From an uncultured Flavobacteriales bacterium (GTDB lineage: Bacteria; Bacteroidota; Bacteroidia; Flavobacteriales_E; Vicingaceae), in NCBI GenBank assembly GCA_913059105.1, contig CAJXRL010000043.1, positions 1 to 14,278 on the forward strand: a stretch of 14,278 nucleotides of DNA. Direction: 5' to 3'. Positions within the stretch are counted from its first letter, which is position 1. Every line of letters begins with the position of its first letter. Positions 6,815 through 14,278 of the stretch are shown in pieces. The notes under the pieces are model-generated. The model did not search any database and was not told where the DNA came from. It worked only from the letters and a program-made list of their open reading frames with translations. The position numbers were made by a program, and so were the translations under genes.

Positions 6815-6844
6815 TTGTTTGTTTTTCTATTAAAAGTAACTTTA
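6815..6844 (+). promoter_or_regulatory. Candidate promoter for the aminotransferase gene
   Basis: TTG (6815-6817), a 19-base spacer and TAACTTTA (6837-6844) fit the Bacteroidota TTG / TAnnTTTG layout with one mismatch. Transcription would begin at about 6849-6851, essentially at the GTG start codon, which leaves little or no leader. Confidence 0.4.
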
Positions 6845-6848
6845 CTCT

Positions 6849-8033
6849 GTGGGTGAACAGAAAGATTTTTTTAAGGAACATTTAGCTCAAACTACTCCGT
6901 TTCCGTTTCGAATTAAAGTTGAAAAAGCGGAAGGTAGTTACATTTATGACAAAGATGGAAAAGCATATTTGGATTTAGTTTCAGGAATTGCAGTAAGTGC
7001 TCTGGGCCATGGTCATCCTAGGATTCTCGCAGCAATAAAAAAACAAAGCGAGAAACACCTGCACGTTATGGTATATGGCGAGTTTGAGCAAGACGCACAA
7101 AATGAATTAGCTCAGGAATTACTCAAAACGGTACCAACAAGTATCAATTCATTCTACTTTGTAAACTCAGGCACGGAAGCTATTGAAGCAGCGCTGAAAC
7201 TAGGTAAAAGAGTCACGGGCAAACAAGAAATAATTGCATTTGATAATGCATACCATGGAAGCACTCATGGTTCTTTAAGCTTAAGTTCTAATCCTATTAA
7301 AAAGGCCCCATTTGAGCCTCTATTGCCTAACATTAAGCATATTGAACTAAATAATTTTGATCATCTAGATCAAATTAGTAGAAATACAGCCTGTGTTATT
7401 CTGGAAACCATTCAAGGAGATGCCGGTGTTCGCCTTCCCAAAGAGGGATACTTAAAAGCATTACGCAATAAATGTGACGAGACACATACTTTATTGATTT
7501 TTGATGAGATTCAATGTGGCATGGGCCGAACAGGAAAAATGTGGGCTTTCGAGCACTATAATGTAGTGCCTGACCTCTTAGTTGCAGGCAAAGCCTTGGG
7601 TGGAGGAATGCCAATAGGATGTGTAATGGCAAACCGTAAATTAATGTTGCAATTTAGTGAGAATCCAATGTTGGGACACATTACTACGTTTGGCGGTCAC
7701 CCATTAGTTTGCGCTACAGCAGCCGAAGGGCTTAAAATTATTAATGATGAAAGTTTAATTGAAGGCATAGCCGCGAAAGCATCATTATTTAAAGAATTTC
7801 TGCAACATACCGCAATAAAAGAAATAAGACAAAAAGGATTAATGATTGCCGTAGAATTGGAAGATGAGGAAAAAGTTCAGCAAGTAGTGTTGAAAGGCTT
7901 AGAAAATGGCATTATTCTTTTTTGGTTCCTCTCTACTCCAAATGCATTTCGTTTGTCCCCGCCGTTAAACATTTCTGAAGAGGAAATCAAAGAAGGATGC
8001 ATAAAAATCATCGATTTACTGAACGATTTGTAA
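6849..8033 (+). CDS. Class III PLP-dependent aminotransferase (ArgD/acetylornithine-like)
   Basis: This 394-residue enzyme belongs to the subgroup II/class III aminotransferases that transfer an omega-amino group, such as acetylornithine or ornithine aminotransferase. Motifs in order are SGIAVSALGHGHP (45-57), NSGTEA (106-111) for the cofactor phosphate, the aromatic stack in NAYHGSTHG (133-141), LIFDEIQCGMGRTG (216-229) with Asp219 contacting the pyridine nitrogen, the Schiff-base Lys248 in AGKALGGGMPIG, and HITTFGGHP (277-285). Length is full. The start is GTG: a stop lies four codons upstream in frame (6837), and the next in-frame ATG falls well past conserved sequence. The gene is divergent from the paaG-like gene across 101 bases. 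No arginine biosynthesis genes flank it, so the exact amino donor is uncertain. Confidence 0.88.
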   Translation: MGEQKDFFKEHLAQTTPFPFRIKVEKAEGSYIYDKDGKAYLDLVSGIAVSALGHGHPRILAAIKKQSEKHLHVMVYGEFEQDAQNELAQELLKTVPTSINSFYFVNSGTEAIEAALKLGKRVTGKQEIIAFDNAYHGSTHGSLSLSSNPIKKAPFEPLLPNIKHIELNNFDHLDQISRNTACVILETIQGDAGVRLPKEGYLKALRNKCDETHTLLIFDEIQCGMGRTGKMWAFEHYNVVPDLLVAGKALGGGMPIGCVMANRKLMLQFSENPMLGHITTFGGHPLVCATAAEGLKIINDESLIEGIAAKASLFKEFLQHTAIKEIRQKGLMIAVELEDEEKVQQVVLKGLENGIILFWFLSTPNAFRLSPPLNISEEEIKEGCIKIIDLLNDL

Positions 8034-8095
8034 ATATTAACATAGAATCTCAACCCTTTTTAATAGTTTAGCAAAACATATAAAAAACAAATAAG

Positions 8096-8602
8096 ATGAA
8101 AAAGATTTTAACATTACTAGTCGCGTTTTTAATGATAGCAAGTTTTTCAGTCCAAGCGCAAGGAGAGAAGCCAAAAAGCCCACCAAGAGAAACAAAAGGA
8201 AAAATAGGAGATGTTGAAGTTGTAATTAAATACAGTAGCCCTTCTGTTAAAGGTAGAATTATTTTTGGAGAATTGGAAAAATTTGGAAAGGTATGGAGAG
8301 CCGGTGCAAATGAGGCGACTACTATGAGTTTTAGCAAAGCTGTCTCAATAAACGGAACAAAATTGATGGCCGGCACGTATTCATTTTTTACGACTCCAAA
8401 TGAAAACGGAAATTGGGAAATTATTTTTAACTCAGAAGCAAAACAATGGGGTGCTTACAAGCTTAATCGTGATAAAGATGCGTTGGTAAGTGAGTCTCAA
8501 ACTTCAAAAATTGAGAAAGTTGAAAAATTAACTTACCGAATAGAAGGTAACTTCATTTATTTAGACTGGGATACTACTCGACTAAAAATTAAAGTTAATT
8601 AG
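8096..8602 (+). CDS. Secreted DUF2911 domain protein
   Basis: This is a 168-residue exported protein of the DUF2911 family, function unknown. A signal peptide covers 1-21 (KK, hydrophobic core LTLLVAFLMIASFSV, then VQA before Gln22), consistent with release to the periplasm. It is not a lipoprotein because no lipobox cysteine follows. Family hallmarks are YSSPSVKGR (46-54), FGKVWRAGANEAT (63-75), LMAGTYSFFTTP (90-101) and KQWGAYKL (116-123). The predicted fold is beta-rich. The gene lies 62 bases after the aminotransferase and 36 bases before kdsA. The short gaps would allow co-transcription, but no shared role is evident. DUF2911 proteins are frequent in Bacteroidota, which supports the taxonomic reading. 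Confidence 0.88.
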   Translation: MKKILTLLVAFLMIASFSVQAQGEKPKSPPRETKGKIGDVEVVIKYSSPSVKGRIIFGELEKFGKVWRAGANEATTMSFSKAVSINGTKLMAGTYSFFTTPNENGNWEIIFNSEAKQWGAYKLNRDKDALVSESQTSKIEKVEKLTYRIEGNFIYLDWDTTRLKIKVN

Positions 8603-8638
8603 TTGAATTTAACGCTGAAACACTAAACAAATCTAGGA

Positions 8639-9448
8639 ATGCTTAAGTCCCTTAAAAAAATTAAGAATCTTAAATCAAATAATTTCTTCCTTTTGGCAGG
8701 ACCTTGCGCTATTGAAGGAGAGAAAATGGCATTTGAGATTGCTGAAAGAATTCATGACATTACCACTAGACTGGAAATTCCATGGATCTTTAAAGGTTCA
8801 TACAGAAAGGCTAACCGATCTAGACTTGACTCTTTTACAGGAATTGGTGATGAAAAAGCCCTCAAAATTTTACAAGAAGTTGGTAGAAAGTTTGATGTCC
8901 CAGTAGTAACAGATATTCATTCTGCCAATGAAGCAATTTTAGCAGCACATTACGTAGATGTTCTACAGATTCCTGCATTTTTATGTAGACAGACAGATTT
9001 ATTAGTTGCTGCCGCCAAAACTGGTAAGCTTATCAATATTAAGAAAGGTCAATTCTTAGCGCCTGAATCCATGGAGTTTGCAGTAAACAAAGTGAAAGAA
9101 TCGGGCAATAACAATATTTGGTTGACGGACCGAGGAACAATGTTTGGCTACCAAGATATGGTCGTTGATTTTCGAGGAATTCCAACCATGAAAAAGTACG
9201 CTCCTACTATTATGGATATAACTCATTCACTTCAACAGCCAAATCAGAGTTCCGGAGTTACCGGAGGGCAGCCTGAAATGATAGAAACCATTGGAAAAGC
9301 AGCAATCGCTGTAGGTGCCGATGGGATTTTTATAGAAACACATAACGACCCGTCTTCAGCAAAATCAGATGGAGCTAATATGTTGCATTTGGACCATTTA
9401 GAAGACCTTTTAACTAAATTGGTTAGAGTTCGAAAGGCAGTTATTTAA
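8639..9448 (+). CDS. kdsA: 3-deoxy-8-phosphooctulonate (KDO-8-P) synthase, metal-dependent class
   Basis: KdsA condenses phosphoenolpyruvate with arabinose-5-phosphate to give KDO-8-phosphate for the lipopolysaccharide inner core; the enzyme is cytosolic. The 269-residue protein shows LAGPCAIEGE (19-28), FKGSYRKANRSR (51-62), TDIH (91-94), QIPAFLCRQTDLL (110-122), NIKKGQFLAP (133-142), DITHSLQQPNQ (193-203) and FIETHNDP (231-238). Cys23, His196, Glu233 and Asp244 match the metal ligands of the Aquifex-type metal-dependent enzyme, whereas the E. coli non-metal enzyme has Asn in place of that Cys. This residue choice is clear in the sequence. The gene indicates an LPS-bearing outer membrane, in keeping with the TolC-type protein later in the window. 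No other kds genes are present. Confidence 0.95.
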   Translation: MLKSLKKIKNLKSNNFFLLAGPCAIEGEKMAFEIAERIHDITTRLEIPWIFKGSYRKANRSRLDSFTGIGDEKALKILQEVGRKFDVPVVTDIHSANEAILAAHYVDVLQIPAFLCRQTDLLVAAAKTGKLINIKKGQFLAPESMEFAVNKVKESGNNNIWLTDRGTMFGYQDMVVDFRGIPTMKKYAPTIMDITHSLQQPNQSSGVTGGQPEMIETIGKAAIAVGADGIFIETHNDPSSAKSDGANMLHLDHLEDLLTKLVRVRKAVI

Positions 9449-9491
9449 GCTCAACTGTAAAATTGAGCACCATTCTTTAATATCAATATTA

Positions 9492-10046
9492 ATGGCACTT
9501 ACCTCTTCTAACCCCTTTTTAACAGGAACGTTAGCTCCTAAATTTCAACTTATTGATACTATTTCAGGCAACAAACTTACTTTGAGTGAGATTAAAGGTA
9601 AAAATGGCACCGTTATTATGTTCATTTGTAATCATTGCCCATTTGTAATTCACGTGAACAATGAATTAGTGCATTTAGCAAATGAATATACAAAACAAGG
9701 AATTGGATTTGTAGCCATTAGTAGTAATAATGTAGAAGACTATCCTCAAGATGCACCCGAGTATATGAAAACTCATGCCGCAAAAAACAATTACCCTTTC
9801 CCCTATTTATATGACAAAAGTCAGAACGTTGCACAATTGTATGATGCTGCTTGCACGCCTGACTTCTACGTCTTTGATTCAAATTTAGTTTCAGTTTATC
9901 ACGGTCAATTAGATGACTCTAGACCGGGAAATAACATTCCTGTAGATGGTTCTAGCATCAGGCAGTCATTGAATAGATTGTTAAATGGACAATCACCTTT
10001 GAGCGACCAAAAGCACAGTATCGGCTGCGGTATCAAGTGGAAATAG
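9492..10046 (+). CDS. Thioredoxin-like (AhpC/TSA-fold) family protein
   Basis: This 184-residue protein of the peroxiredoxin-like thioredoxin superfamily has no signal peptide, so it is probably cytoplasmic. It contains the redox motif Cys46-Asn-His-Cys49 followed by PFV, the segment GTLAPKFQLIDT (12-23) typical of AhpC/TSA folds, and a cis-proline region ACTPDFYVFD (120-129) that adds a third cysteine (Cys121). The C-terminal SIGCGIKWK (176-184) supplies Cys179 and is a recurrent ending in this family. The CxxC spacing points to disulphide reduction or thiol-based peroxide handling, but the substrate is unknown. It starts 43 bases after kdsA; a weak hairpin (9449-9468) lies between them. Promoter-like sequence and a longer gap separate it from the downstream tetR unit. 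Confidence 0.87.
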   Translation: MALTSSNPFLTGTLAPKFQLIDTISGNKLTLSEIKGKNGTVIMFICNHCPFVIHVNNELVHLANEYTKQGIGFVAISSNNVEDYPQDAPEYMKTHAAKNNYPFPYLYDKSQNVAQLYDAACTPDFYVFDSNLVSVYHGQLDDSRPGNNIPVDGSSIRQSLNRLLNGQSPLSDQKHSIGCGIKWK

Positions 10047-10115
10047 GATTTCTAAATAAAAATTAAACTTTTTTCGAACAATTTTCATTTTTAATAGTTC
10101 TTAACAACAAGAGCG

Positions 10116-10136
10116 ATAGTTTTACTATTACTTTTG
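10116..10136 (+). promoter_or_regulatory. -7 box and small dyad upstream of tetR-like gene
   Basis: TACTTTTG (10129-10136) is an exact match to the Bacteroidota -7 box TAnnTTTG, 18 bases before the ATG. Directly upstream lies a 13-bp dyad, ATAGT-TTT-ACTAT (10116-10128), that a TetR dimer could use as operator. No clear TTG element is found at the expected distance. Confidence 0.4.
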
Positions 10137-10154
10137 CGAGTATAATTATTCTAT

Positions 10155-10829
10155 ATGGAAACATTAATATCAAATATTCAGATTCAAGTTGAAGAAAGTC
10201 TTTACAAAAAAGACCCCCAATCGAGTGACCTGGGAAAAAAAATAATAAAAGGCAGCATTGATTTAATTTGTGAATTAGGCTTTGAGCAATTTACTTTTAA
10301 AAAGCTAGCGAGTAGTATTTCATCCACAGAAGCTTCTGTGTATCGTTATTTTGAAAGCAAAAACAAAATATTACTCTACTTGTCAAATTGGTATTGGTCG
10401 TGGTTAGAATACCGATTGGTTTTTACCGTAACTAATCTCATTTCTGCAGAAGACCAACTATTAAAAGCTTTACATTTACTAACAGATGAAGTTAATGAAG
10501 ATGGGAATTTTGAACACATCAATGAGATTAAACTAAATCAAATCGTTTTATCCGAGTCGTTAAAGTCATATCTGACAAAAGATGTTGACTCAGATAATGA
10601 AAATGGAGCCTTTGTTCCTTATAAAAATTTGGTGGAACGTATCACTCAAATTATTCTACAAATCAATCCAGAATATAAGTATCCACATATGCTCATTTCA
10701 ACGGTTATCGAAGGAGCTCATTTGCAACGACACTTTGCAAATCATTTGCCTCGCCTCACAGATGTGGTAAAAGGTGAAGACGCCGTTACAGAGTTTTACT
10801 CGCAAATCGTATTTAAAGCTATACTATAA
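10155..10829 (+). CDS. TetR/AcrR-family transcriptional regulator
   Basis: This 224-residue regulator probably controls the export operon that follows. The N-terminal domain has helix 1 near GKKIIKGSIDLICELGF (27-43), then the helix-turn-helix in FTFKKLASSISSTEASVYRYFESKNKI (46-72, quoted here as positions because the core is FTFKKLA and VYRYF), which is the standard TetR layout. The C-terminal two thirds are helical and unlike any ligand-specific subfamily I can name, so the effector is unknown. The ABC exporter gene begins one base after its stop (TAA-T-ATG), so all four downstream genes are likely co-transcribed with it, and it would be autoregulatory. Tryptophan- and tyrosine-rich WYWSWLEYR (79-87) is a notable aromatic patch at the start of the ligand-binding domain. 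Confidence 0.88.
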   Translation: METLISNIQIQVEESLYKKDPQSSDLGKKIIKGSIDLICELGFEQFTFKKLASSISSTEASVYRYFESKNKILLYLSNWYWSWLEYRLVFTVTNLISAEDQLLKALHLLTDEVNEDGNFEHINEIKLNQIVLSESLKSYLTKDVDSDNENGAFVPYKNLVERITQIILQINPEYKYPHMLISTVIEGAHLQRHFANHLPRLTDVVKGEDAVTEFYSQIVFKAIL

Positions 10830-10830
10830 T

Positions 10831-12528
10831 ATGACCACTGAAACTAAACTTACTCCATTAGATCGTTTTTGGAAAATGCTAAAACCCGATCAACGGGAAA
10901 TCAAGAATGTATACACATACGCTATTTTTAACGGCCTAATCAACCTCTCTCTTCCTCTTGGTATTCAGGCAATTATTAATTTAATTCAAGGTGGACGTTT
11001 AAATACTTCTTGGGTTATATTGGTTGTACTAGTCACTCTGGGTGTTGCTATGACCGGCGTTCTTCAAATTTATCAATTGCGAATTGTAGAAAATTTACAA
11101 CAGAAAATTTTTACTAGAGCAGCCTTTGAATTCGCTTATAGAATTCCTAGAATTAAAATGGAACAGCTATATAAAGAATACGCCCCTGAATTAATGAACC
11201 GCTTTTTTGATATCATAACAGTTCAAAAAGGTCTGTCTAAAATATTGATCGATTTTACAGCGGCGGGGCTCCAGATTATTTTTGGTCTTATTCTATTATC
11301 ATTTTACCATCCCTTCTTTATTCTATTCAGCTTATTGCTCATTCTCCTGCTGTACAGCATATTTAGAATTACAGCTAAAAAAGGGTTAGAAACTAGCTTG
11401 TTAGAATCAAAAAGCAAATACAAAACGGTACATTGGCTGGAAGAGTTGGCTCGAACAAATACAACATTCAAACTAACAGGTAAAACAAATTTACCTTTAA
11501 GTAGAACGAACGAAAACATTGACGATTACTTGCATGCAAGAGAAGGTCATTTTCAGATTTTAATGCGTCAGTTTTCACTGATGGTAGTCTTTAAGGTTTT
11601 AATGACAATTGGATTGCTTGCTATAGGCGGAATTTTAGTAATGGATCAGTTAATGAATATTGGCCAATTCGTCGCTGCTGAAATAATCATCTTATTAATT
11701 ATGAACTCTGTAGAAAAATTGATTAGTAGCCTTGAAACCATTTATGATGTTTTAACCGGCATAGAAAAAGTGGGGCAAGTAACAGACTTGGAATTAGAAA
11801 ACAACACAGGATTAGATCTTGAAGTAGAATGTCAATCTCCAGGAATGCAATTGGACTTAATAAATTTATCATTTAAATATCCGGAAAACGAAAAGTTAAC
11901 CTTAAAAGAACTAAACCTCTCAATCAAGCGAGGAAGTTTAGTTTCTCTCATAGGAAAAAACGGATCAGGCAAAAGCACATTGATACGTCTATTAGCCGGT
12001 TTGTATGAATTACAAAGTGGACAGATATTGTATGACGAAATTGGTAAAGAAAGCTTCTCGATTGAATCTTTACGTTCTGCAATAGGGGATTGTTTGTCGC
12101 AAGAAGAGCTTTTTCAAGGAACTGTATTTGAGAACGTAACAATGGGGAAAGAGATTTCTATAGGAAAGGTTAAAGACATATGCCGAAGGGTTCATTTGAC
12201 AGATTTCATTAATAACCTCGCTAAAGGATATGATACAGAATTAGATCCTCAAGGAAGTGGTTTAGCAGAAAGCGCTGTTCAAAAACTGTTAATTGCTAGA
12301 GCTATATTAAATGCCCCAAAATTGCTATTGGTAGAAGACAACTTGGATGCTATTGATGATAAAGAAAAGAAAGATATCATTGATTTCTTGCGTGACAAGC
12401 AAAACAATTGGACTGTAATTGCGGCAACCAAAAATGAATATTTAATTCAGAAGTCCGAACAACTAATTGAATTACATAATGGAAGTATCATATACGATGG
12501 CACACCAGAAAACTATAAAAACAAATAG
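10831..12528 (+). CDS. ABC exporter (permease-ATPase) of a type I secretion/efflux system, atypical ATPase motifs
   Basis: This 565-residue half-transporter should work as a dimer in the inner membrane with the HlyD and TolC proteins encoded next. The transmembrane domain (about 1-310) shows six hydrophobic segments near 30-51, 60-81, 143-158, 160-178, 250-270 and 278-296; there is no N-terminal C39 peptidase domain. The nucleotide-binding domain (about 338-565) has a perfect Walker A, GKNGSGKST (375-383), and a Q-loop Gln424 in SQEELFQGTV. Other motifs depart from consensus: the LSGGQ signature region reads GLAESAVQKLLIARA (477-491), Walker B ends VEDNLD (501-506) with Asp-Glu exchanged to Glu-Asp, and the switch histidine is Lys534 in AATKNE. 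The true start is the ATG at 10831, one base after tetR; a longer frame from 10774 would overlap tetR by 56 bases. Substrate unknown. Confidence 0.87.
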   Translation: MTTETKLTPLDRFWKMLKPDQREIKNVYTYAIFNGLINLSLPLGIQAIINLIQGGRLNTSWVILVVLVTLGVAMTGVLQIYQLRIVENLQQKIFTRAAFEFAYRIPRIKMEQLYKEYAPELMNRFFDIITVQKGLSKILIDFTAAGLQIIFGLILLSFYHPFFILFSLLLILLLYSIFRITAKKGLETSLLESKSKYKTVHWLEELARTNTTFKLTGKTNLPLSRTNENIDDYLHAREGHFQILMRQFSLMVVFKVLMTIGLLAIGGILVMDQLMNIGQFVAAEIIILLIMNSVEKLISSLETIYDVLTGIEKVGQVTDLELENNTGLDLEVECQSPGMQLDLINLSFKYPENEKLTLKELNLSIKRGSLVSLIGKNGSGKSTLIRLLAGLYELQSGQILYDEIGKESFSIESLRSAIGDCLSQEELFQGTVFENVTMGKEISIGKVKDICRRVHLTDFINNLAKGYDTELDPQGSGLAESAVQKLLIARAILNAPKLLLVEDNLDAIDDKEKKDIIDFLRDKQNNWTVIAATKNEYLIQKSEQLIELHNGSIIYDGTPENYKNK

Positions 12529-12530
12529 AC

Positions 12531-13886
12531 ATGTTAAATATTAGTAATAAAGGTATTGGACATGCTTTCGAGAATAATAAGTTCTCTGCTTTGCGGCATA
12601 TCAATTCTATGAAATCTGGGAAGGTATTTCTTCGCTTATTAGTCGTAGTATTTGCAATTGCATTTATTTTTATGTTCCTACCATGGACACAGAATGTTCG
12701 GGCAGAAGGAGATGTAACTACCTTAAAACCTGACCAAAGACCACAAACTATTCATTCCATCATTGCTGGAAGAATTGAAAAATGGTACATCCAGGAAGGT
12801 GATTATGTTTCTAAAGGAGATACAATTTTATTCATCTCCGAAATTAAAGATGACTACTTTGACCCTAACTTGCTAGAAAGGACACAAGAGCAAGTAAAAT
12901 CGAAAGAGTTTGCGGTAAAATCGTACATGGAAAAAGTAAAGGCCCTAGATAATCGAATTGACGCATTAAGCCAAACGGGAAAATTGAAGTTAGAGCAAAC
13001 TAAAAATAAATTAAAGCAGGCTCAATTAAAAATATTAAGCGACAGTATTGATTACAAAGCAGCGTCAATTAGCTTCAAAATTGGAGAAGACCAGTTTGAT
13101 CGGATGCAGAATCTATACGATGAAGGCTTGAAATCTTTAACAGATTTGGAGAATAGAAAAAACAAGGTACAAGAAGCGCAAGCAAAAATGATTTCAAGTG
13201 AGAACAAGCTTTTAACTACTCGTAATGAACTAATTAATGCACAAGTTGAATTAACTTCTATACAGGCGCAGTATAGAGATGATATTGCCAAGGCAGAATC
13301 AGAAAAATATACTGCAATGTCAAACATGTATGATGCTGAAGCGACCGTTACAAAGCTTCAAAATCAATATTCAAATTACAGTTTCAGATCAAACTTATAC
13401 TATATTACATCACCTCAGAATGGTTATATAACTAAGGCGTTACAAGTTGGATTAGGAGAAACCATAAAAGAAGGATCATCAATTGTGAGCATCATGCCAG
13501 CAGACTACTCTTTGGCAATAGCATTATATGTAAAACCTATTGACCTACCCTTGATGGAAGTAGGACAAGAAGTTCGTATTCAATTTGATGGATGGCCGGC
13601 TATAGTTTTTTCTGGATGGCCCAACACTTCATATGGAACTTATGGAGGAAAAGTGTTTGCAATAGATAATTTCATTAGTGACAACGGCAAATTTAGAGTA
13701 TTAGTAGAACCAGACACTTTACAATATCATTGGCCAACAGCATTAAGAGTGGGCGGGGGAACAAACAATATGCTATTGCTAAAACAAGTTCCAATATGGT
13801 ATGAATTATGGCGACAGCTAAATGGCTTCCCTCCCGATTTTTACAAAAAAAACAAACAAAACCAATTTAGTTCAGCTAATAAATAA
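12531..13886 (+). CDS. HlyD-family membrane fusion (periplasmic adaptor) protein
   Basis: This 451-residue adaptor bridges an inner-membrane ABC exporter and an outer-membrane channel. One membrane anchor spans about 32-50 after a short cytoplasmic tail. The first half of the lipoyl (barrel-sandwich) domain lies at about 72-104 (SIIAGRIEKWYIQEGDYVSKGD), shown by IIAGRIEKW and EGDYVSKGD. A long charged region (about 115-285) rich in K, E and Q with heptad-like spacing should form the coiled-coil hairpin. The second lipoyl half follows at ITSPQNGYITKALQ (293-306) and a beta-barrel region containing VGQEVRIQFDGWPA. The C-terminus ends with PIWYELWRQLNGFPPDFYKK, a form I associate with Bacteroidota adaptors. 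It starts 2 bases after the ABC gene and its stop overlaps the start of the TolC-type gene, showing a single operon. Confidence 0.92.
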   Translation: MLNISNKGIGHAFENNKFSALRHINSMKSGKVFLRLLVVVFAIAFIFMFLPWTQNVRAEGDVTTLKPDQRPQTIHSIIAGRIEKWYIQEGDYVSKGDTILFISEIKDDYFDPNLLERTQEQVKSKEFAVKSYMEKVKALDNRIDALSQTGKLKLEQTKNKLKQAQLKILSDSIDYKAASISFKIGEDQFDRMQNLYDEGLKSLTDLENRKNKVQEAQAKMISSENKLLTTRNELINAQVELTSIQAQYRDDIAKAESEKYTAMSNMYDAEATVTKLQNQYSNYSFRSNLYYITSPQNGYITKALQVGLGETIKEGSSIVSIMPADYSLAIALYVKPIDLPLMEVGQEVRIQFDGWPAIVFSGWPNTSYGTYGGKVFAIDNFISDNGKFRVLVEPDTLQYHWPTALRVGGGTNNMLLLKQVPIWYELWRQLNGFPPDFYKKNKQNQFSSANK

Positions 13887-14240
13887 TGAAGGCATTACAA
13901 CTACTTCTTTTATTAACAACATCTTATGGGCTTATTTCTGCACAAGAAAAACTGCCCGAACGTTTTAATCAAGAGATTTTCTTTGAATTTGTGAAAGAAC
14001 AGCACCCCATAGCGCTCCAAGCAGATATGAGAATTGAGATGGGACTTGCCCAAATTCAAGAAGCAAGAGGCGGATTCGATCCTAAAATTCAGGCGGACAT
14101 AGCTCAGAAGTATTTTAAAGGAAAAGAATATTATGATTATGGAGAAGGGAAACTAAAAATTCCAACTTGGTTTGGAGTTGAATTAGAAGGTGGCTACGAG
14201 AGAAATCAAGGTGAGTTTTTAAACCCTGAGAGTAGTGTTC
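13886..14240 (+). CDS. TolC-family outer membrane efflux protein, 3'-truncated by contig end
   Basis: Only the first 118 codons are present; the rest lies beyond the contig. The ATG shares its A with the preceding stop (TAATG), so translation is coupled to the HlyD gene. A signal peptide is visible at 1-19 (MKALQLLLLLTTSYGLISA, before Gln-Glu), followed by an N-terminal helical segment FFEFVKEQHPIALQADMR and AQIQEARGGFDPKIQAD, the form seen at the start of OEP/TolC repeats. The later part has alternating polar and hydrophobic residues suited to outer-membrane strands (GVELEGGYERNQGEF). It would supply the outer-membrane exit duct for the ABC/HlyD complex. A frame that continues past 14240 reads adapter and gives the false peptide VSYTHLTLPTIY. 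Identification rests on this partial sequence plus operon position. Confidence 0.85.
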
Positions 14241-14278
14241 CTGTCTCTTATACACATCTGACGCTGCCGACGATCTAC
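14241..14278. other. Illumina Nextera adapter with partial i5 index (artefact)
   Basis: The sequence 14241-14259 is the reverse-complement Tn5 mosaic end, 14260-14273 is the Nextera read-1 linker complement, and 14274-14278 (TCTAC) are index bases matching an i5 index I recall as S504. The genome stops at 14240. Confidence 0.97.

Noticed and set aside
7396..7632. 78-codon open frame on the - strand
   Set aside because: Antisense shadow of the aminotransferase catalytic region.
8068..8376. 102-codon open frame on the - strand
   Set aside because: It lies antisense to the secreted DUF2911 gene, whose own frame is well supported; the - strand translation shows no family features.
9449..9468. 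Hairpin GCTCAA/TTGAGC between kdsA and the thioredoxin-like gene
   Set aside because: Only six pairs with an eight-base loop and no T-tract; too weak to call a terminator.
10774..10830. Longer frame for the ABC exporter beginning inside the tetR-like gene
   Set aside because: It would overlap tetR by 56 bases and adds a non-conserved, low-quality N-terminus; ATG 10831 directly after the tetR stop is the better start.
13052..13327. 91-codon open frame on the - strand
   Set aside because: Antisense to the coiled-coil part of the HlyD gene; open only because of its codon composition.

Overview
This window is a draft-assembly contig from an AT-rich Gram-negative bacterium of the phylum Bacteroidota, probably a Flavobacteriia-like lineage. 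The evidence is protein flavour rather than any marker gene. There is an MtaB-type methylthiotransferase, a BlaI/M56 pair whose protease carries a C-terminal TonB domain, a secreted DUF2911 protein, a KdsA of the metal-dependent class, an HlyD of a Bacteroidota-looking type, almost no Shine-Dalgarno sequences, and several promoter candidates resembling the Bacteroidota TTG / TAnnTTTG pattern. Both ends are Illumina Nextera (Tn5) library adapter with index bases, so genomic sequence runs only from about 49 to 14240. The first and last genes are cut by the library, not by biology.

Layout. 49-1133 (+): the C-terminal two thirds of mtaB (tRNA ms2t6A37 formation), then a small lysine-rich protein, closed by a strong hairpin terminator. 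1220-3694 (-): a two-gene operon of a 3-hydroxyacyl-CoA dehydrogenase (PaaH/Hbd type) followed with no gap by an HTTM / vitamin K-dependent gamma-carboxylase-like membrane protein. 3772-5456 (+): two operator-like inverted repeats, a BlaI/MecI-type repressor, an M56 (BlaR1-like) metalloprotease fused to a TonB C-terminal domain, and a terminator. 5538-5927 (+): a decayed gene for a small exported TonB-C protein. 5968-6747 (-): a PaaG-type isomerase. 6849-10046 (+): a class III aminotransferase with a GTG start, a secreted DUF2911 protein, kdsA and a cytoplasmic thioredoxin-like protein. 10155-14240 (+): a tightly packed operon of a TetR regulator, an ABC exporter, an HlyD-type adaptor and a truncated TolC-type outer-membrane protein, together a type I secretion or efflux system.

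How the parts fit. The TetR-ABC-HlyD-TolC block is a complete tripartite exporter with its own likely regulator. Its ABC subunit has an intact Walker A motif but altered signature, Walker B/catalytic and switch positions. The BlaI-M56 pair is a sense-and-derepress module placed between two same-strand CoA-thioester genes (paaG-like and paaH-like), suggesting insertion into an ancestral fatty-acid or phenylacetate degradation neighbourhood. The remaining genes are envelope or housekeeping functions. I do not see a clearly unprecedented system. The most worthwhile leads are the coupled carboxylase-like gene, the atypical ATPase, the dead TonB gene beside its live relative, and the adapter ends.
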